Made by a program: the position numbers and the translations under genes. The notes beneath the pieces are model-generated. The model saw only the letters and a program-made list of their open reading frames with translations. It made no database searches and was not told the DNA's origin. Positions 24,917 through 32,838 of a stretch of DNA of 41,148 nt are shown piece by piece. Positions within the stretch are counted from its first letter, which is position 1; every line of letters begins with the position of its first letter. This DNA is from Amycolatopsis acididurans (lineage in GTDB: Bacteria > Actinomycetota > Actinomycetes > Mycobacteriales > Pseudonocardiaceae), in NCBI RefSeq assembly GCF_012328925.1, contig NZ_JAAXLS010000057.1, positions 1 through 41,148 of the forward strand. The letters are read 5' to 3'.

Positions 24917-25723
24917 TCAGCGGCCCTTCACCGCGCCGCCATACCCTTTGGCGGACGGTGCACCGAGAGCACGCGAAATACCGCGCGCCGCGGCCGTCAT
25001 GACCGGGACGAGAGCCCGCGGTTCGCATTCGTTCATGTGCACCACCAGGCCGAGCGCGGCGACCACCTCGTCGCCGGGGCCACGGATCGGTGCCGCCACG
25101 GCGACGCCCTCCAGGGTCAGTTGCTCCTCGGCGACGGCGATACCCGTGCGGCGCACCTCGGCGAGGGTGCGGCGCAGCACGCGCGGGTCGGTCACCGTCC
25201 GGTGCGTGTACCGCTTCAACGGCCGAGCGAGGACGTGTTCCTGCAGTTCGTGGCCGGCGAAGGCGAGCAGCACCAGACCGGTGCCGGTGGCGTGCAGCGG
25301 CCAGCGCTGCCCGAGTCTGCTCAGCACGGTGACCGCGCCGCGGGCGCGGATCGTCTCCACGTACACGACCTCGGCCCCGTCGCGGACGGCGAGGTGTACG
25401 TGGGCGCGGGTGGAATGGAACAGGTCCTCGAGAAACGGTTGTGCGAGTTCGCGGAGTTCGAGGCCACGCGGTGCCAGCGCGGCGAGTTCGAGCAGGTGCA
25501 GGCCGATGCGGTAGCGGCCGTCGGCATCGCGTTCGAGCGCACCCCAGTTGACCAGCTCACCGGCGAGGCGATGCGCGGTGGTCAGCGACAGGCCGGCGCG
25601 CCTGCTGATCTCGCTCAGCGTGAGAGTGCTGCGGCCCGGCGCGAACGCGTCGAGCACGGAGAGAAGGCGGCCCGCGGCTGTCATCGGAGTCGCGCCAGGC
25701 GACGTCGACGTGGCCCTCTGCAT
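24917..25723 (-). CDS. IclR-family regulator, first copy
   Basis: 268 residues. Winged helix-turn-helix (about 14-75: GRLLSVLDAFAPG, LSEISRRAGLSLTTAHRLAGEL) and the IclR effector-binding GAF-like domain (about 90-255: VHLAVRDGAEVVYVETI, PLHATGTGLVLLAF, VAVAAPIRGPGDEVVAALGLV). ATG with GAGGAG upstream. Likely controls itself and the ligase that follows. Two inverted repeats with GACAA/TTGTC arms lie upstream of it. Confidence 0.92.
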   Translation of the reverse strand: MQRATSTSPGATPMTAAGRLLSVLDAFAPGRSTLTLSEISRRAGLSLTTAHRLAGELVNWGALERDADGRYRIGLHLLELAALAPRGLELRELAQPFLEDLFHSTRAHVHLAVRDGAEVVYVETIRARGAVTVLSRLGQRWPLHATGTGLVLLAFAGHELQEHVLARPLKRYTHRTVTDPRVLRRTLAEVRRTGIAVAEEQLTLEGVAVAAPIRGPGDEVVAALGLVVHMNECEPRALVPVMTAAARGISRALGAPSAKGYGGAVKGR

Positions 25724-25843
25724 CAGACGCTCCTCAGGGTCGGCGTTGACCGTGGTGCGGCCAGATTACCGCCATTTCCGCCGATCTCGACCCTGTTGAT
25801 CAGTGCCGTTTCGAGTATCAGCGTGTCGGCCGAGGCGGCATAG

Positions 25844-25902
25844 GACAATTGTCGCTGTACCCCATCAGCTCGACGCGCAACTACGAGGACAACATCGTTG
25901 TC
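25844..25902. promoter_or_regulatory. Two related inverted repeats upstream of the first IclR gene
   Basis: GACAATTGTC (25844-25853) and GACAAC-ATC-GTTGTC (25888-25902) share GACAA/TTGTC arms, 44 bp apart. The second touches the stop codon of the other IclR gene. Either may be an operator for the IclR/ligase transcript, though they lie 120-180 bp from the start codon. Confidence 0.3.
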
Positions 25903-26657
25903 TACGCGCGCGTGACCGGCTGAACCCGGTCGTCCCAGCCGAGCTGAGCGGATACGGCCAAAGCGGCGCGGGCGGTCACGCGGCCCGCGCCGTCGAGCCC
26001 GGCGCCGAGACGCTCGGCCGGTGCGGAGACGTTGAGTGCGGCCACCACCCGGCCGCGGAAATCGCGTACCGGCGCCGAGACGCCGACCAGCCCGGATTCG
26101 AACTCCTCCCTCACCTGCGCGAAACCGTCCCGCCTGCCTTGCCGGATCCGCGCCCACAACTCCGGCAGCCGGTCGCGGTCGCCGGGGAAGCGCACGTACA
26201 GCTCGTCCGGGGTGGCATCCGCCAGCAGCACCCGGCCCGCCGACGTGCAGTGTGCGGGCACGCCGCGGCCTTCCCAGCCGTGCACACGAAACGAATGCCC
26301 GGACACCGACAGCACGGTCAGCACCTCCTGATCCCGCAGCACGCACAAATGACAGGTCTCCTCCAGTTCGGCGGACAGTTCGCGCAGCACCGGTTCGGCC
26401 GCGCGCACCAGGCGGTCCTCGGCCGTGCGCGCCACGAGCGAGAACAGCCGCCAGCCCAGCCGGTAGCCCCGCGTGTCCGGATCCCGCTCCACGATGCCTT
26501 CCTCGGCGAGTGCCTTCAGCGCACGCGAGACCTGGCTCTTCTCCCGGCCCGCCAGTTCGGCGATCCGCACCACCCCGAGGCCGCCCGCATGTCTCGCTTC
26601 GGGCGTGGCCAGCGCCTCCAGCAGGCTGACATCACGCCGGAGCCCGTGTCCCGTCAT
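25902..26657 (-). CDS. IclR-family regulator, second copy
   Basis: 251 residues from the ATG at 26657; an ATG 13 codons earlier would run into the divergent promoter region. Winged HTH (about 6-70: LLEALATPEAR, VRIAELAGREKSQVSRALKALAEEGIVERD) and the effector domain (about 80-240: CHLCVLRDQEVLTVLSV, PAHCTSAGRVLLA, GVSAPVRDFRGRVVAALNVS). Read away from the enolase-superfamily/alcohol-dehydrogenase operon, with an 89-bp gap that contains a palindrome. Very likely the regulator of that operon, perhaps by sensing its sugar-acid or hydroxy-acid substrate. Confidence 0.92.
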   Translation of the reverse strand: MTGHGLRRDVSLLEALATPEARHAGGLGVVRIAELAGREKSQVSRALKALAEEGIVERDPDTRGYRLGWRLFSLVARTAEDRLVRAAEPVLRELSAELEETCHLCVLRDQEVLTVLSVSGHSFRVHGWEGRGVPAHCTSAGRVLLADATPDELYVRFPGDRDRLPELWARIRQGRRDGFAQVREEFESGLVGVSAPVRDFRGRVVAALNVSAPAERLGAGLDGAGRVTARAALAVSAQLGWDDRVQPVTRA

Positions 26658-26688
26658 GATCCGACCCTGCCTCGCGAGTTGTCGCCAG

Positions 26689-26704
26689 CGCAACACAGGT
26701 TGCG
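26689..26704. promoter_or_regulatory. Candidate IclR operator
   Basis: Perfect palindrome CGCAAC-ACAG-GTTGCG, 16 bp, in the divergent gap. It ends 5 bases before the -35 box of the enolase-family operon and lies 31 bases upstream of the IclR start. Confidence 0.6.
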
Positions 26705-26709
26705 ATCGC

Positions 26710-26738
26710 TTGCCGCGGCCCGGCCCCGCTTCTAACGT
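26710..26738 (+). promoter_or_regulatory. Promoter of the enolase-superfamily/alcohol-dehydrogenase operon
   Basis: -35 TTGCCG (26710-26715), 17-bp spacer, -10 TAACGT (26733-26738), then 8 bases to the ATG at 26747. The mRNA would be leaderless or nearly so; no ribosome site is seen. Confidence 0.55.
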
Positions 26739-26746
26739 CGATTTCG

Positions 26747-27856
26747 ATGAAGATCACCGAGATCGTGCTCGACCGGCTGCGCATCGACCTCGACCCGCCG
26801 CTGCGCGCCGCCTGGGATCCCCGGCCCCGGGAGCATTTCGACGCGACGATCGTGCGCGTGCACACCGACGAAGGCGTCACCGGCATCGGCTCCGGGGACA
26901 CGATGGACGGCTTCGACTCGGCGCGCGACCACTTTCTCGGCGAGGACCCGCTCGACATCGCCCGTCACGTCAAGGCGATCGAGACGGCCAACTTCCACGG
27001 CGGCCGCTTCTGGCCGCTGGAGGCGGCGTTGTGGGACATCATCGGCAAGGTCGCCGGACTGCCCGTCGCCACGCTGTTCGGCAATTCCACGCGCGCCCTT
27101 CCCGCCTACGCCTCCTCCGCCGAGCTCAAGTCGCCACAAGAGCGTGTGGAAACCGCCTGGCAGGTCAGGGAAGCGGGCTTTCAGGCGATGAAGATCCGGA
27201 TCGACCGCGCGCTCATCGAGGACGGCGTCGCCGCGGTCGCCGCCGTCCGGGACGCGCTGGGACCCGGCTTCACGATCATGGTCGATCTGAACCAGTCCTG
27301 GCGCATGGCGGGTGATACCGCGACCGCGACAGACCTGGCGACGACCCGCCAGCTCGTGCGCAGGCTCGCGGAGCTGGATGTGTTCTGGGTCGAAGAACCG
27401 CTGCCCTATCCGGACGTCGAGGGTTTCCGGCAGTTGCGAATGGACAATCCGGGTCTGCGGATCGCGGCGGGTGAGATGCATCATTCGGTCCCGGAACTGC
27501 TGCGGTACCTGGAAGACGACGTGCTCGACGTGTACCAGATGGACGTCGTGCTCGCGGTCGGCATGCACCGCGCACGCACGCTGGCGGAGCTGGCTCAGCT
27601 CAAGCACCGCGCGTTCACCCCGCACAGCTGGACCAACGGCATCGGCCTGCTCGCGAACCTGCACGTGGCGGCGGGCGTGGGCGCGGGACCGTTCTTCGAG
27701 TATCCCTTCGATCCGCCGGGCTGGACGCCGCAGCGCCGCGACTTCATGCTCACCGAACCCGTGCTCGTCAACGCCGGCGGGAAACTGGAAGTGCCGCAAC
27801 GGCCCGGGCTCGGCGTGGAACTGGACGAGGAGGCGGTGCGCAGGTGGCGGATCTGA
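26747..27856 (+). CDS. Enolase-superfamily enzyme, mandelate racemase type
   Basis: 369 residues: N-terminal capping domain and (beta/alpha)7-barrel. Active-site residues: Lys149 with Arg151 (MKIRID) at the end of strand 2, metal ligands Asp180 (VDLNQ), Glu216 (VEEP) and Glu243 (AAGE), and the Asp266/His293 dyad (YQMD, TPHSW) that marks the mandelate racemase subgroup. Members are mostly acid-sugar dehydratases, with some racemases; the substrate cannot be read off. It overlaps the iron-type dehydrogenase gene by 13 bases, so the two act together. An IclR regulator is divergent. Confidence 0.87.
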   Translation: MKITEIVLDRLRIDLDPPLRAAWDPRPREHFDATIVRVHTDEGVTGIGSGDTMDGFDSARDHFLGEDPLDIARHVKAIETANFHGGRFWPLEAALWDIIGKVAGLPVATLFGNSTRALPAYASSAELKSPQERVETAWQVREAGFQAMKIRIDRALIEDGVAAVAAVRDALGPGFTIMVDLNQSWRMAGDTATATDLATTRQLVRRLAELDVFWVEEPLPYPDVEGFRQLRMDNPGLRIAAGEMHHSVPELLRYLEDDVLDVYQMDVVLAVGMHRARTLAELAQLKHRAFTPHSWTNGIGLLANLHVAAGVGAGPFFEYPFDPPGWTPQRRDFMLTEPVLVNAGGKLEVPQRPGLGVELDEEAVRRWRI

Positions 27857-28953
27857 CGCGGCTCAGCGTCGAGCTGAGCGGCCGCACCGAGTTCGGGCCC
27901 GGTGTCGTCGCGGACCTGCCCGCACACGTGGCGGCGCTCGGCCGTTCGCGCGCGTTCGTGGTCACCGACCGCGCGTTGCGCCCCACCGGAATCGTCGATC
28001 GTGTCGAGGGACTGCTGAGCGACATCGAGCACGCCACCTACGAGGACGTCGGCCCCAATCCGCCGATGACGGAACTGGAACGCGGCGCCGCCCGCCTGCG
28101 CGAGTTCGGGACCTGCGCGGTGATCGCGCTCGGCGGTGGCTCGGCGCTGGATGCGGCGAAGGGCATTTCGCTGCTGGCCGCCGCTCCGGCCGAATCGGGC
28201 TGGGCGCCGTTGATCGCCGTGCCCACCACCGCGGGCACCGGGGCCGAGACCAACGGCTTCGGCGTCGTGGAGGACACCCGCACCCGGCGCAAAGTCTACA
28301 TAGGACATTCGTCGGTGCGCCCGAGGATCGCCGTGCTGGACCCGGAACTCACCCTCGGCCTGCCGCCGTCGGTGACCGCCGCGAGCGGTTTCGACGCGCT
28401 CGTCCACGGCATCGAATCGCTGTCCTCACGCGGCTCGAGCCCGCTGTCGGCGGCGTACGCGACGCAGGCGATCACCATGGTGGGCGAGGCTTTGCCCGCC
28501 GTGCACCGCGACGGCTCCGACCTCGAATCGCGGGCGCGGATGATGTTCGGCGCCCACCTGGCCGGGCACGCGCTCACCCTGTCCGGCCTCGGCCTCGTGC
28601 ACGGGATCGGGCACGCGCTCACCGCACACGCCGGCATCCCGCACGGAGTGGCGCTCGCCACCGTGCTGGAGGAGGTCATGGCTCTCGGCGCGGGCGATGC
28701 CGCCGGTGCCTACGAATCCGTGGCCCGCGCCCTGCGCGCCACACCCACGGGCGACTGGGCGAGCGCCGCGATCGAAGCGGTGCGCGGGATTTCCGGCGCG
28801 CTGGCGATCAAGCGGCGGCTGCGCGATCTCGGCGTCGCCCGCGAGCAGTTGCCCGCCGTCGCGGCGGACGCGATCGCCGACGCCGTCACCCGGAACGCAC
28901 CGAAAACCCCGACCGAGGCCGAGACCCGGGCGCTGCTCGAATCTGTCTACTGA
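27844..28953 (+). CDS. Iron-type (group III) alcohol dehydrogenase / maleylacetate-reductase-like
   Basis: 369 residues from a GTG inside the preceding gene. NAD(P)-binding GGGSALDAAK (97-106) and PTTAGTGAE (127-135). Metal ligands Asp184, His188, His253 and His267 in the usual spacing (FDALVHGIE; LVHGIGH...IPHG). Reversible oxidation of an alcohol or reduction of an aldehyde or keto acid. The absence of long insertions and the overall length fit both maleylacetate reductases and hydroxyacid dehydrogenases. Paired with the enolase-family enzyme, it may process the dehydration product. Confidence 0.88.
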   Translation: MADLTRLSVELSGRTEFGPGVVADLPAHVAALGRSRAFVVTDRALRPTGIVDRVEGLLSDIEHATYEDVGPNPPMTELERGAARLREFGTCAVIALGGGSALDAAKGISLLAAAPAESGWAPLIAVPTTAGTGAETNGFGVVEDTRTRRKVYIGHSSVRPRIAVLDPELTLGLPPSVTAASGFDALVHGIESLSSRGSSPLSAAYATQAITMVGEALPAVHRDGSDLESRARMMFGAHLAGHALTLSGLGLVHGIGHALTAHAGIPHGVALATVLEEVMALGAGDAAGAYESVARALRATPTGDWASAAIEAVRGISGALAIKRRLRDLGVAREQLPAVAADAIADAVTRNAPKTPTEAETRALLESVY

Positions 28954-28999
28954 GGACGGTAGAGACGTTTCAGGATTCGACGTAGGTGCGCCCCCACGC

Positions 29000-30253
29000 T
29001 CACCTGCCGGGCGAATCCGCGAGCTCGAAGCGCTTCTCGAGCCAGCGCACGATTTCCGTGGCGGCCAGCTCGTTGCCGGTGGGCTCCCCCTTGGCGATGG
29101 GGCCGCCGAAATGCAGGCCGCGCACGGTGGCGGTGGTGCGGTCGTCCGCGCCGAGCGCGCCGATCATCCGGCGGGAATCGGCGGGGAACGCGGCCTGGTC
29201 GCCGGTGAGTTCGACGAACAAGGTCGGCGCGGTGACCCGGGGCGCGCAGCGGACGAAATCTGCGTTGGAGCTGAGCCCGGACCAGGTGGACAGCCACGCT
29301 TCCGGGGTGGTGAGCCGACCGAACCCGACCTGGCCGTAGTCGATGAGGTCGGGCCGCGAACCGAACAGCGACCCGTACGGCCGTTCGCTGGGATCGAGGG
29401 ACAAATCGACAGTGCGGGGATCGGCGTCGGTCCGGTACACGGCGATGATCCGCGGCGCCAGCGAGCGGCGCCGGTGCGCCGCCTCGCCACTGTTCTTGAA
29501 CGCCGCGCGCGCCTCCGCGGCGCGGGCCAGATGCTCGCGCGCGACGGCGTCGATCCGGGCGACGCGATCGTGCTGCGCGGCGCGGTACCGGGCCAGGAAT
29601 TCGGCCGTATAGGAGGAACTCTCGGGTGGCTCGGCGAACCCGTTGGCCGGATTGAACGGGTCGAGCTCGGGCACCACGGACAGCGGGTCGTGCTCGTCGG
29701 CCACCGACGGGTCGATGCAGCCGAGCAGCAGCTTGCCCTGCCCGGGGTGCGGGGCGAGGAAGACCGCGCCGTCGGCCAACGGCATCTCGGCGTCGGCCAG
29801 TGGAACCGGCCTGCCGCCCGGGGTCGTGGTGATGCGCTCCCCCGCCGGACGTCCCGCCTGTTCCAGGTAGAAGGCGTACAGCGCGCCCCCACCGGAATGG
29901 CCGAGGGTGACGATCGACGCGAAACCCTGCTCCCGCAGGAAAACCAGGCCCGCGGCGACGTCCAGCAGCGCCTGCTCGTGCACGAGGGTGAGGTCGTTGT
30001 TGACCGAGCGGGTGTGCTGTGTCCACACCGCGGCGCCCGACCGCAGCAGCAGCGGGACCAGCGGATGGTGGGTGACGTCCTGGCGCGGGTGCATCAGGCA
30101 GACGACCGTCGTGGCGCCGGGCACGGTGGTGAGCACGCCGCGCACGGTCGCTCCGTCCACAGTGGTCAGTTCGTGCACCGTCGTGGTGCTGTTGTCCGGG
30201 CGGCTGTCCGCTGCCAGGTACCGGCCCGCGCCGAGACGTCCCGTGCTCGTCAC
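29000..30253 (-). CDS. Alpha/beta hydrolase
   Basis: 417 residues, larger than a minimal fold because of a lid or insert of about 150 residues (about 150-290). Nucleophile Ser120 in TLGHSGGG; the acid is likely the Asp in ELTGDQAAFP and the base the His in VRGLHFGG near the C-terminus. No signal peptide. Last gene of a coupled set: its GTG overlaps the stop of the 82-residue gene (GTGA). In this cluster it could open a ring-cleavage product or release CoA or an acyl group; the substrate is unknown. Confidence 0.85.
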   Translation of the reverse strand: MTSTGRLGAGRYLAADSRPDNSTTTVHELTTVDGATVRGVLTTVPGATTVVCLMHPRQDVTHHPLVPLLLRSGAAVWTQHTRSVNNDLTLVHEQALLDVAAGLVFLREQGFASIVTLGHSGGGALYAFYLEQAGRPAGERITTTPGGRPVPLADAEMPLADGAVFLAPHPGQGKLLLGCIDPSVADEHDPLSVVPELDPFNPANGFAEPPESSSYTAEFLARYRAAQHDRVARIDAVAREHLARAAEARAAFKNSGEAAHRRRSLAPRIIAVYRTDADPRTVDLSLDPSERPYGSLFGSRPDLIDYGQVGFGRLTTPEAWLSTWSGLSSNADFVRCAPRVTAPTLFVELTGDQAAFPADSRRMIGALGADDRTTATVRGLHFGGPIAKGEPTGNELAATEIVRWLEKRFELADSPGR

Positions 30254-30498
30254 ACCGGCTCCACGCGCAGAGCGTCTTTGTCGTGCTGGGTGATGCGGCT
30301 GTCCCTGGCCACCCCGGCCACGGCGCTGTACCAGACGGCGTGGCGGCAGCCGGTGGCGCGCCGGTCGATGACGATCGGGCCCGCCGCGTTGATCTCGAAG
30401 TACGGGCCGATCCGGCCGATGCTCACCGCCGAATCCTCGCCCGCCACCTTGGCCAGCGGCGTGTTCTCCGGTACGTCGAGCACGTAGAGGGTCGTCAC
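30250..30498 (-). CDS. 82-residue conserved-context protein, unknown
   Basis: A small soluble protein joined by GTGA overlaps at both ends: to the VOC gene before and the hydrolase gene after. That makes it a genuine gene despite its size. It starts MTTLYVLDVPENTPLAKVAG and contains RIGPYFEINAAGPIVIDRR and CRHAVWYSAVAG. One Cys and three His are present. No family recognised. Equal stoichiometry with the VOC protein is plausible, for instance as a small subunit. Confidence 0.75.
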   Translation of the reverse strand: MTTLYVLDVPENTPLAKVAGEDSAVSIGRIGPYFEINAAGPIVIDRRATGCRHAVWYSAVAGVARDSRITQHDKDALRVEPV

Positions 30499-31145
30499 CG
30501 CCCCGCCTCCTGCTCGCTGCGGGCCAGTTCCCAGTCCGCGGCCCGTTCGACGATCAGCTCCGCCTTGCGGGCCAGCAGTTTCCCGAACGTCGGCTCCGGC
30601 TCGGCCACGACGTCGAGCAGCGCGTCGATGGTGAGGTTCGCGTCGAGATCTTCCTGGGGTGTCACCGGGCGCATCGCGCGGGTGATCTCGAACATGTAGC
30701 CGTTCGGGTCGTGGGTGTAGATCGACTCGATGGTCTCGTGCTGGATCTGCATCTCGACGGGCCAGTCGCTGGCGTCCAGGCGGCGCCGGTACTCCAGCAG
30801 ATCCTCTTCGTTGTCCACGTGGATCGCCAGATGCCGTGACCGCACGAAGAACTCCGGGACTTCCGCGCCGAACCGTGCGTAGACATCGCCCTTGGCGCCC
30901 TCGGCACCGCCGATTTCGGTGCCGGTGCCGAAGTAGTAGAAGAACGCGATCCGGTCGTCGTTGCCGATGTCGAAGAAGAAGTGGATGAAGTCCGGGTGGT
31001 CCTCCGGGCCCCAGCCCGCCGCGCAAATCGAATGCACGACCGGGAAACCCAGCACGTCCCGGTAGAAGCGCACCGTCGCGGCCGGGTCGAAGGTCGGGAA
31101 CGCGACGTGGTCGACCCCCCTGACCCGGTGGTCCAGCTCCGTCAT
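30495..31145 (-). CDS. VOC-superfamily protein, dioxygenase-like
   Basis: 216 residues from an ATG with GGAGGTTC upstream. A two-module glyoxalase/extradiol-dioxygenase fold: first strand VRGVDHVAFPTFDP, the first-module end RIAFFYYFGTG, the second-module start SRHLAIHVDN, and NGYMFEIT. His13, His105 and Glu153 sit where a 2-His-1-carboxylate metal site would be. An alpha-helical C-terminal tail of about 60 residues is extra. The likely role is ring cleavage or a related metal-dependent step; lyase or isomerase activity cannot be ruled out. First gene of a three-gene coupled unit with its own promoter. Confidence 0.82.
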   Translation of the reverse strand: MTELDHRVRGVDHVAFPTFDPAATVRFYRDVLGFPVVHSICAAGWGPEDHPDFIHFFFDIGNDDRIAFFYYFGTGTEIGGAEGAKGDVYARFGAEVPEFFVRSRHLAIHVDNEEDLLEYRRRLDASDWPVEMQIQHETIESIYTHDPNGYMFEITRAMRPVTPQEDLDANLTIDALLDVVAEPEPTFGKLLARKAELIVERAADWELARSEQEAGR

Positions 31146-31181
31146 GGAGAACCTCCTGCAATACCTCGTGCCGTTTCCCTC

Positions 31182-31220
31182 ACGGTACGCGGCAGTCAAC
31201 GATTGAGTCAACAGTTTGAC
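31182..31220 (-). promoter_or_regulatory. Promoter and palindrome of the VOC operon
   Basis: Minus strand: -35 TTGACT (31211-31206), 18-bp spacer, -10 TACCGT (31187-31182). The plus strand shows AGTCAAC twice (31194 and 31206, 12 bp apart) and GTCAA-CAGT-TTGAC (31207-31220), a palindrome over the -35. The same AGTCAA element is found at the hydantoinase divergent promoter. Confidence 0.5.
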
Positions 31221-31280
31221 GTTAGAGACGATTTCGCGGGCATGTGTCCGCCGGGATGTGTTGCGCCACGGGAGCGGCGG

Positions 31281-32057
31281 TCAGTCCTTGAGCAGGCGTT
31301 CGAGGTGGTCGAGGTCCTGCCGGAGCATCTTCAACGCGGCTTGCGGGCCCTCGCCGTCGAGCGTGTGGTGATCGGCCCGGCGCAGGGCCGCGATCGCCAT
31401 TTCGGCGAACTGGTCGGTCACGGCCTCTTCGTTGTCGCGACCGCCCGGGTTGAACCACCACGCGACCCAGTTGCACATGCCCAGCACGCCCAGCGCGGCC
31501 ACCCGTGCGTCGACCGGCCGGAACTGGCCCGCCCGGATGCCGTCCTCGATGACCTCGGCGACGGTCTTCAGCACGGCGCGGCGGCTCTCGTCATAGGCCG
31601 CGGTCAGTTCCTCGGGAAGTTCGGCCTCGGAACGGATCAGCAGCCGGAACCGCGCCGGCTGGGTCGCGCGACGCCGCACGATGATCTCCACGATGGCGCG
31701 CAGCTGCCCCACCGCGTCGAGATCGGCCTGCTCGACCAGCTCCTTCAGCTCGTTCAGCGGGCCGTTGGTGACCTCGGTGACCAGCTTGGCCAGCAGCTCG
31801 TCCTTGCTTTTGACGTAGTAGTAAAGAGCGGGGCGGGTGATCCCGATCGCGTCCGCGATGTCCTGCAGGCTGGTGCCCGCGAAGCCACGCTCGGCGAAAA
31901 GCCGGGTGGCCTGCTCGTACATCTCGTTCTCGACGAGCTCCCGGCGCGCGGTCGTGACGCGCGCAGGCTTGTCGCCCTCCGCCGCGCCGTTGCCGCCGGC
32001 TCGCGGAGCCGCCCCGGCCTTGCGCGGTGCGGGCTTTCGTCGCGAACTGCTGGTCAT
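31281..32057 (-). CDS. TetR-family regulator of the catabolic cluster
   Basis: 258 residues. A basic, Pro/Ala-rich N-terminal extension of about 35 residues precedes the TetR domain (about 38-90) with TSLQDIADAIGITRPALYYYVKSKDELL, the KstR2/FadR-like version of the motif. The ligand domain includes RFRLLIRSEAELPEEL and NWVAWWFNPGG, common in regulators that sense acyl-CoA thioesters. I chose the ATG at 32057 because a TANNNT box (TACCAT) ends 7 bases before it; ATGs at 32063 and 32066 are alternatives. It follows the maleate isomerase gene by 40 bases. An aryl-CoA inducer would fit the ligase and CoA-ester hydroxylase of the cluster. Confidence 0.88.
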   Translation of the reverse strand: MTSSSRRKPAPRKAGAAPRAGGNGAAEGDKPARVTTARRELVENEMYEQATRLFAERGFAGTSLQDIADAIGITRPALYYYVKSKDELLAKLVTEVTNGPLNELKELVEQADLDAVGQLRAIVEIIVRRRATQPARFRLLIRSEAELPEELTAAYDESRRAVLKTVAEVIEDGIRAGQFRPVDARVAALGVLGMCNWVAWWFNPGGRDNEEAVTDQFAEMAIAALRRADHHTLDGEGPQAALKMLRQDLDHLERLLKD

Positions 32058-32097
32058 GGCCATCATGGTAAAGGTTCGGCCGCGAATACCGGGTTCA

Positions 32098-32838
32098 TCA
32101 TGCCGGCGACGCCAGGAGACGGCCGGCGCCGGGCACCGTGGGCGGCAGGCCGAGGTGACGCAGCAGGGTGTACGCACCTGCGGTAGCCGCGGACAGGACG
32201 GGAATCCCGAACTCCGCCTCGGCGGGCTCGACGAGATCGAGCGAAGGCATCTGCACGCACGCGGAGATCACCAGCGCGTCGGCACCGGCGAGATTCAGGC
32301 CGCGTGCGGCAGCCATGATCCGGTCGCCGGGTATGCACCCGACCTCGGCGTTGTCGCCGACCTCGAGCGCGGCCCAGTCCACGACCTCGAAACCCTCGGC
32401 TTCCAGATATTCGACGACCTGCTCGGCCAGCGGGCGCAGGTACGGCGTGACCAGCGCGATGCGGCGCTCGCCGAGTGCGTTGAGGCCTTCCACCAGCGCG
32501 CCCGCGCTGGAGAGCACGGCGGGCCGCTGACCGGCTTTCGCGAACTGTTCGGTCACCGCGGCCTCGGTCCGCTGATGCTCGCCCGGGCCCTGCGCCATGA
32601 GCGCGACCAGACAGGCGTAGAGCACGGCGTCCACGCCCGCGTCGGCGAGTTCGTCGACGCACCGTTCGCGTTGCGCGTTCATCGCACGCAGCTCCTCCGG
32701 GGACACCGTGTGCATCCGCATCCGGCTGGAGTGGAAGGAAAACCGCGCCTCGGGATGGCGGCCGAGCAGCGCGGGCACCTCCGTTTCGACGGTGACGTTG
32801 GAGCTGGGGACCACGAGTCCGATACGACGAATGCTCAC
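32098..32838 (-). CDS. maiA: Maleate cis-trans isomerase
   Basis: 246 residues, Asp/Glu racemase superfamily. Isomerises maleate to fumarate without cofactor. The N-terminus (VSIRRIGLVVPSSNVTVETE), the catalytic Cys76 (LYACLVALMAQGPGEH) and Cys194 (ISACVQMPS) match the Nocardia farcinica enzyme in sequence and in residue number, from memory of that protein. Start GTG at 32838 with GGAGGAACT upstream, overlapping the ligase stop by GTGA. Its presence shows that the pathway of this cluster ends in maleate and enters the TCA cycle as fumarate. Confidence 0.9.
   Translation of the reverse strand: MSIRRIGLVVPSSNVTVETEVPALLGRHPEARFSFHSSRMRMHTVSPEELRAMNAQRERCVDELADAGVDAVLYACLVALMAQGPGEHQRTEAAVTEQFAKAGQRPAVLSSAGALVEGLNALGERRIALVTPYLRPLAEQVVEYLEAEGFEVVDWAALEVGDNAEVGCIPGDRIMAAARGLNLAGADALVISACVQMPSLDLVEPAEAEFGIPVLSAATAGAYTLLRHLGLPPTVPGAGRLLASPA

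Noticed and set aside
32098..32838. Hydantoin racemase, suggested by the nearby HyuA/HyuB genes
   Set aside because: Cys76 and Cys194 contexts and the N-terminal sequence match maleate isomerase closely, not hydantoin racemase.
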